From NCBI GenBank assembly GCA_947044365.1, contig OX345638.1, positions 7,511,201 through 7,575,200 on the forward strand: 64,000 nucleotides of DNA. The letters run 5' to 3'. Below, piece by piece: positions 58,212 to 64,000 of this stretch. This DNA is from Petrosia ficiformis. Its lineage: Eukaryota > Porifera > Demospongiae > Haplosclerida > Petrosiidae. The position numbers and the translations under genes are program-made. Below the pieces are notes generated by a model. That model searched no databases. It had not been told where the DNA came from and saw only the letters and a program-made list of their open reading frames with translations. Each line of letters starts with the position of its first letter. The first letter of the stretch is position 1.

Positions 58212-58995
58212 AGCTCATAAAACATTTATTTAAAACATGCACCAAAGATGTTAACCATAAGACTTTGTTGTGGGTTGTGGGATGATACCTTCTTGATGCA
58301 TGTATAAACATTCAATGCATCCTTTAACCACTACCCTGAACAAAATATTATAGTTGAGACTTTTGGATTTTTATATATAGTGTATAAGTACTGATCTGAC
58401 TCGATATATTCAAAAGATAATTAAATATGTGTGTAAACTGACTTAATGATTATACTAATTATACTTTTATAGCACTATAAATCTTTTTGAAATTAGTATT
58501 CTTTACTGAATTGTATTATTGCAATAGTAGTGTTGAACATTCATCAATCATCATAAGAACACTTATAAGCCCAGTAGTCCCAGTAGTGGCCAGTACTGAC
58601 CAATTCTAACTTACTTTGTCATAGGATCTAGTAGAGTTTATCATCTATTGTCTGATCAAATTTAAATAGTAATTCACCCAATTCCCCTCTAACACCATCC
58701 CTTGCTACTTTGTTTGTAAACCCATTGACTTGATCTTATTGTAGGTTCGTTTTTATGACCTCAAATATGTATGTTCATTGTGAACAAGTGATAACCCATA
58801 CCAGTTCTATAGACCCAAACTAATTTCATATATTTAAATAATTAATTTCTGGAGAGAACAATATTCTTGACTTATTAAACCATGTCTCTCTGTATATCTG
58901 GTTTTATTTTTTCTGGAAGAATATTAGACTCATACTTTAATTACTGTATTATTATTATCATACTTGACACAACATAAACTAAATGATAACTAGTA
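57608..58995. other. 5' intron of gene 4
   Basis: Aligns with 11800-12620 of gene 2 and 44429-45100 of gene 3, with a TA tract at 58180-58209 and a unique insert near 58210-58560. No gene seen. Confidence 0.5.
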
Positions 58996-59374
58996 CACTG
59001 CAAACATTAAATTTTTGAAATAACAAATTTATTGGTTAGACAGTTGCAAAAAAGCATAAATTTCAATGTAGTTTGTCATACAGATTGTTGTGGCTACGTG
59101 TGGTTACTATGACATTATGTGCACCAAGTATAAAAATGTACACTCCAAACCTTTTGTTGGCCAAACACTACCAGATACAATCACTTTAAGTGGTAAATTA
59201 TCTTGGTATGAAATATGAGTAGACAGCACCCAAAAATTATACTGATTGTTTATAATTAGTACAAAGTAGCTATGGATGGCATCAATATCAATCTGAATAA
59301 CCAACTAATTGTTAAATCCTTGCAACTGTACTAACCAATAAAATAGTTATTTTAACAATTTTGTTTTTGCAGTG
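58996..59374. mobile_element. Tc1-type MITE, 379 bp
   Basis: Inverted ends CACTGCAAACATTAAATT and the complement of CACTGCAAAAACAAAATT, about 55 bp in all, flanked by TA. Genes 2 and 3 have the empty site at the same place (near 13488 and 45115). Confidence 0.8.
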
Positions 59375-59450
59375 TAATTAACTAGTCAATTATATAATTT
59401 ACAGTATATAATTACTACAAGAGACATCTACTTTGTGTGACATTTGAATC

Positions 59451-59471
59451 ATGGATTATGATAAGGATTAT
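59451..59471 (+). CDS. start exon of Roc-COR gene 4 (MDYDKDY)
   Basis: ATG plus six codons, ending at a consensus donor GTAAGTTATT in phase 0. The sequence has diverged from MAGYDDD, but the length, acidity and phase are kept, as expected for a coding exon. Confidence 0.7.
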
Positions 59472-60689
59472 GTAAGTTATTATTGTTAATAGCAGTATAT
59501 TCATTGTGGTGATTCTTGAACTTCATCGAACACAAAACAATAATTCTTGAAAAATTTGTTTCAGCCCAAGGGCCTTCTTCAGCTAAAGAAAACCCTTGAA
59601 ATATTGTATTGTGTCATATGAAGCTCAAGAGTCACCACAATGAATACTGAAAGCACAATCTTATGGAATAACAGTACAGTAACATCATTATTTTTTTCTG
59701 TTACATTGCGACAATTACAATAGATTCACGGTATTATTGCCATTATGATTCCAGAAAAAGTGCATTATAATTATTATATCTCATAGCATAGTTTGGTTGT
59801 ATATTATAAATGAACTCCATTGATTACTAAAAGCTATGCTGCATGTCTACAATTTATATAATTTGTAACGGATCAATCAATAACCACTTAGTAACTTAAA
59901 AAGCTTTCTATCCTTGACACCAAATTTCATCAATGTTCCTTTCAAAATAGTGGAATAGCTGGTGATTTAAGGTAAGCAAAATTATTGTTAAAAATGTCCC
60001 ATTTTGCAACTTTCATATCAGTTGTATTTATAGTAAAGCTGGGGCGAACATGTGTTTTTAATAATTTTTTTTCAATGATGGCTCTCTCCTTGATTGGCTA
60101 TAGAAATCCTGGTCTTTTTCCGGCCTTAACTTTACTGGATCATGCCCATATCATTAACCACACGTTTAGCATATACAAGTGTGCATATGCAAACATTAAA
60201 GGGGGCATGGTGGCAAAGAGAGAATTTAGATGCAAATGCGTAGCAAATGAACAAAGGTTTGAACATTTGAAGCTTTTTCCCAGCCCTAATTTATAGCATG
60301 GTACTGCTTAAAATCAAAGGGCTAACAATGCCAACACTAGGGTTGGGTGATATTAAAAATTACATTTTGCTCTAAAGGTGACTTGCGATTATTGCAATAT
60401 TGCAACTACTCAATGATACTGTCTATGGCTTATTTTTTAAAAGATGACACTTCTGATTCTTGTTTTGAGAGTATAAGGCTCAAGATTAAGTGGTATAGTA
60501 TTTTTCAACTTTATATATTATAACTATTATTTAATTGCAGTAAGACAATATTTGCCACTGCGATAATATTGGCAGACCAAAATCATGTGATACGATTATT
60601 GCAAACGAATAATATTGCAACCCTAGTCAACACACATTAAGATATAATGTGGTTAATAATTTATATAAATTTTAATTCGCTGAATTTTA
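59472..60689. other. first part of the long gene 4 intron
   Basis: Contains the hAT-type MITE at 60338-60625. A GC-richer insert near 60033-60300 with GCTGGGG/CCCAGC ends may be another MITE. The 103-codon open stretch 59985-60296 has no splice or family support. Confidence 0.5.
60338..60625. mobile_element. hAT-type MITE, 288 bp
   Basis: Ends TAGGGTTGGGTGATATT and AATATTGCAACCCTA, with an 8-bp flank GCCAACAC / GTCAACAC (7 of 8 matching). No coding capacity. Confidence 0.7.
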
Positions 60690-61765
60690 TTTTACAACTT
60701 TGACCTTTTGTTATTATTTTTGAACTTTCTACCGTGATAATATGTAACTGAATCTACTAGTGGGTGAGTATCATACATAATTTACGTATTGATTGTTTAA
60801 TTACATGATTGTTATCTTGCAACTTTGACCTTTCTATTCATTCTGCATATCTTTGAACTTTCTACTGTTATAATATGTAACTGAATCTACTAGAAGGTGA
60901 GTATCATACATAATTTATGTATTGATTGTTTAATTACATATTGTTATCTTTGACCTTTCTATTCTTTCCACATATCTTTGAAATTTCTACTGTAACTGAA
61001 TCTACTAGCGAGTAAGTATCATACATAATTTATGTATTGATTATTTAATTACATGAATAATTTTGACCTTTCTATTCTCTTTCAACTTTCTACTGTTATA
61101 ATATGCAACTGAATCTACTAGAGAGTGAGTATCATACCTCATGTTTATTTAATTACGTTAATGTTATCTTATAACTTTTACCTTTTTATTCTTTCCGCAT
61201 ATCTTTGAACTTTCTACTGTGATAATATGTAACTAAATCTACTACTAGCCTGTGAGTATCATACATAATTTAAATATTGATTATTTACAAGAATAATTTT
61301 GACCTTTTTATTCTTTCCGCATATCTTTGAACTTTCTACCATCATAATAATTATGTAACTGAATCTAATAGAGAGTGAGTATCATACATAATTTATGTAT
61401 TGATTGTTTATATACCTGAATGTTATCTTAACCTTTCTATTTTTTTCGCAAATTTTGAACTTCCTATTGTGCAACTGAATCCACTAGAGAGTGAGTATCA
61501 TACATAATTTACGTATTAATTGTTTATATACATGAATGTTATCTAATAATTTTGAACTTTCTATTCTTTCTGCATATTTTGAACTTTCTACTGTTATAAT
61601 ATGTAACTGAATCTACTAGAAGGTGAGTATCATGCATAATTTACATATTAATTGTTTATATACATGAATGTTATCTAATAATTTTGAACTTTCTACACTT
61701 TCTGCATATTTTGAACTTTCTACTGTTATAATATGTAACTGAATCTACTAGTTGGTGAGTATCAT
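60690..61765 (+). repeat. nine-unit diverged array with hypervariable triplet (candidate codon microexons), gene 4
   Basis: The units vary in length and have many indels, yet the core CTGAATCTACTAG, triplet, GTGAGTATCATACATAATT is kept. Triplets: TGG (60761), AAG (60894), CGA (61009), AGA (61122), CCT (61249), AGA (61372), AGA (61488), AAG (61620), TTG (61752). The CGA unit has GTAAGT, still a consensus donor. All nine retain AG and GT. Preservation of the splice-like core amid general decay is the best internal evidence of function. Confidence 0.8.
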
Positions 61766-61929
61766 ACATAATTATATGTTAAATTAATGTTTTAATTAAT
61801 AAATGATGTTTTGATCTTTTCTTTGTGAATAATTATGAGCTTAGTTTTTATTAAATATTTTTTGTGTTATTTGTTAAATTTTTATTTTTTTTATGTCTCT
61901 GAAACACACAACAAATCTACTGAATACAG

Positions 61930-61933
61930 GAAG
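61930..61933 (+). CDS. 4-nt exon of gene 4 (GAAG)
   Basis: The sequence AATACAG, then GAAG, then GTATGTGTG. Same role as in gene 2. Confidence 0.6.
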
Positions 61934-62026
61934 GTATGTGTGCTATTATGTACATAGTATTAATCTGCAAGACTATAATTTGAACATTTAATGATTATTC
62001 ATGATACATAATATTTATTGTTTTAG

Positions 62027-63726
62027 TTTATAAAAGAGCTCTCTCAGAAGGTGAACGTGATGTAGCATATTCTTGTGTCATGCTACTTGGTCCAGCTGGT
62101 GCTGGGAAATCAAGCCTCAAACGTGGGCTTATGCACCAACCATTTGACTCAAACATTGACAGTACCATTGTTGCTGATATTGAGTCTGTATCAACTATTC
62201 GACCTGTTGATTACCATTGGGCAACTGCAGAGTGGAGAGAGTTGACCCCATATAATGAGCTTGATGAGTTATCTCAGTTAATAGCATACATTCCGAGTGA
62301 AACTGTTCTGAGCAATGAAGAAGCTGTAAGGCTTTACCCACCGTTACAATCAATAATACCATCAGAGTTAGTCATTGAGAACCAACAATCTATACTGCCA
62401 TCAAAGAAGATACAAAACATTGTTATTCAACGAGCCATATCAAAGCCTGTTGATCAAAAACCTCAACCACTTCTCCATGTTTGGGATTGTGGGGGTCAGC
62501 CTCAGTTTCTGGAAGTACTGCCAGCATTTCTTACTTCTCGTACCATGTTTCTCCTCCTCTTTGATGCTTCAGAAGACTTCAATAACAAGTGGACATCTGT
62601 ACATTATCAACAGGGAAGAAAAACTTCTGGAGAAGAAGTCAACATTACTGTATTGGAACTTTTACACAAATGGATGGCAAGTATTCATGCCCATCTGGCA
62701 AGGATTCAAAAGGGGGCCTTACCTGATTATCCACGTATGATTGCCATCGGTACTAGAGGAGATAAATTGAGCCCAGAAAAGAAAGATGAGATCAGTGAGA
62801 ATCTAATGCACTCAATAGAAGAAAAAGCTTTTGCAAATATTTTAAAAAGAGTGTGTATTGTCGATAATACTACAGCAGGAATGGAAGATAAAGAAGATGA
62901 AACTTACAAATATTTGCGAGAGGAGATTTACAAGTTGGCTTCTGAGAAGCTCGTTGTTAAAACACCAATCAAATGGGTTCTGTTTCGTAAGGTTTTACAA
63001 GTGCTGGTGAGTGAATCCAAAAAGAATATCATCTCACTTAGTGAAGCATGTGCTATTGGTGTGGATTGTAAGATCAATGCTGAAAATGTCCCTCAAGTTC
63101 TGATGTTCTATCATGAGCTAGGAGTGATTTTATTCTACCCTCACATTCAAGGTCTCAGAGATAAGGTCATTCTCAGTCCGAAATGGTTTGTGGATTGCCT
63201 CGGAAAAGTCCTTACAATACAACAAAGTGAACATTTCCAAATGTGGCAACTGCTACATGAGAAAGGCATCCTAGTCGAGCCTTTGTATAGAGCTGTGTGG
63301 AGAAATTGTGAGGGTATTCGGCCTGAAGAAATGATGCAGCTCCTTGTACAGTTTCGTTTAGCAGTGGAGATGAAAAAAAATCTATTTTATGACCCAAACG
63401 TGAAACAGTTCTTCCTACCAGCAGCACTAAGAAAGTTCACAGATGACACTTCCTCTGATCCAAAAGCCTCTTCTCTCCACATTGCATTTGCCACTGGTTA
63501 CGTAACCCCAGGTTTCTTTACACGTCTTGTTGCCACTATGCCTGATTCTCCAAAATATGACCTCTACTTTCATAAACTTATAACACTATTTCATAATCGA
63601 GTCACATTTCAGTTTTCAGGCTCTCATGTTGTCCTTACTGAACTACTTAGTGCAATTCAAGTTGATGTTATACATGAGGATGGAACTTCAAATACTGAAA
63701 AGCAGAGCATCTGCCATGATGTAAAG
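62027..63726 (+). CDS. Roc-COR exon of gene 4, intact
   Basis: 1,700 nt, acceptor TGTTTTAG and donor AAG/GTATGT, fully open and in the expected phases. Walker A GPAGAGKSS, switch II WDCGGQ, TRGDKL, then COR. It differs from gene 3 mostly in the spacer between Walker A and switch II (NQQSILPSKKIQNIVIQ) and in the COR half (GIRPEEMMQLLVQF). The downstream exons lie beyond the window. Confidence 0.85.
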
Positions 63727-63813
63727 GTATGTACATTTTGTATACATTGCTCCCATATCCTTCCTTGATCATTCTTCAAGCAAAGTAAATGCATTTATAT
63801 ACTACTAAATGCT

Positions 63814-64000
63814 AAATTCTAATTAATAAGGCTGAAAGAGGAAAGTGAAAGTACATAGAGGATTGTGAAAGTACTGACAGTTGCCTTGTTGTCATAGCTC
63901 AGTGGTGAGAGCTTTGGTTGCTTAGGTCATTAGCTTTATCTGGGTTCATTTCCCAGTGACTGCCAGCATTTTTTAACTTTCCTTTATATATTAATTATAT
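63814..64000. mobile_element. foldback element with tRNA-like core (gene 4 intron, partial)
   Basis: Left end as in genes 1 and 3. The tRNA-like centre here has a better T-arm (CTGGG-TTCATTT-CCCAG). The right end is diverged or cut by the window edge. Confidence 0.6.

Noticed and set aside
59985..60296. 103-codon open stretch
   Set aside because: Probably a MITE-like insert with GCTGGGG/CCCAGC ends; no family resemblance or splice sites.

Overview
The window is AT-rich DNA from an animal nucleus. It has spliced genes with GT-AG introns, many short tandem repeats, and non-autonomous DNA transposons with clean target-site duplications. The Roc-COR and death-fold genes and an MRL-type adaptor suggest an invertebrate, and a demosponge is my best guess. 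That is an inference from the gene families, not something the sequence proves. A short GC-rich bacterial RND-transporter fragment near 57.3-57.6 kb hints at a symbiont-bearing host or an assembly chimera.

Layout. (1) 1-2.6 kb: 5' exons of a minus-strand MRL-like gene (copy 0). (2) 2.77-3.69 kb: a 12-bp-based minisatellite. (3) 4.4-8.3 kb: decayed Roc-COR gene 1. (4) 8.7-9.3 kb: remnant of a transposon-type gene. (5) 9.6-22.9 kb: Roc-COR gene 2, with leader exons, transposon insertions, a tiny start exon, a 34-unit 138-bp array and the body exons. (6) 25.5-32.9 kb: minus-strand MRL/Grb7-like RA-PH adaptor gene, its introns full of microsatellites and a 908-bp hAT element. (7) 28,910-36,637 and 36,638-44,365: two apparently identical tandem copies of a 7,728-bp unit carrying the first four coding exons of that adaptor and the Roc-gene leader. 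(8) 45.2-55.0 kb: Roc-COR gene 3, intact. (9) 56.4-64 kb: Roc-COR gene 4, running off the right edge.

The four Roc-COR genes share one plan: leader exons; a 15-21 nt coding start exon ending in phase 0; a long intron filled with 138-bp repeats; a 4-nt exon; a ~1.7-kb Roc-COR exon; a Cys/His-rich plus transmembrane exon; a 54-nt exon; and a death-fold exon. Start, array and 4-nt exons are absent or degraded in gene 1. Exon phases agree throughout genes 2 and 3.

The most interesting signal is inside the repeat arrays. Each unit carries a conserved 3' splice-site-like block ending CTACTAG, then exactly three variable bases, then a 5' splice-site consensus GTGAGTATC. The variable bases are precisely those between AG and GT. 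Across 81 units (3, 34, 35 and 9 in genes 1-4) I read 14 different triplets and no stop codon. The start exon before the array ends in phase 0, so any number of 3-nt exons would add whole codons. I propose that the arrays are banks of single-codon microexons that could diversify the N-terminus of a Roc-COR-TM-death-fold protein. This is inference and needs transcript evidence.
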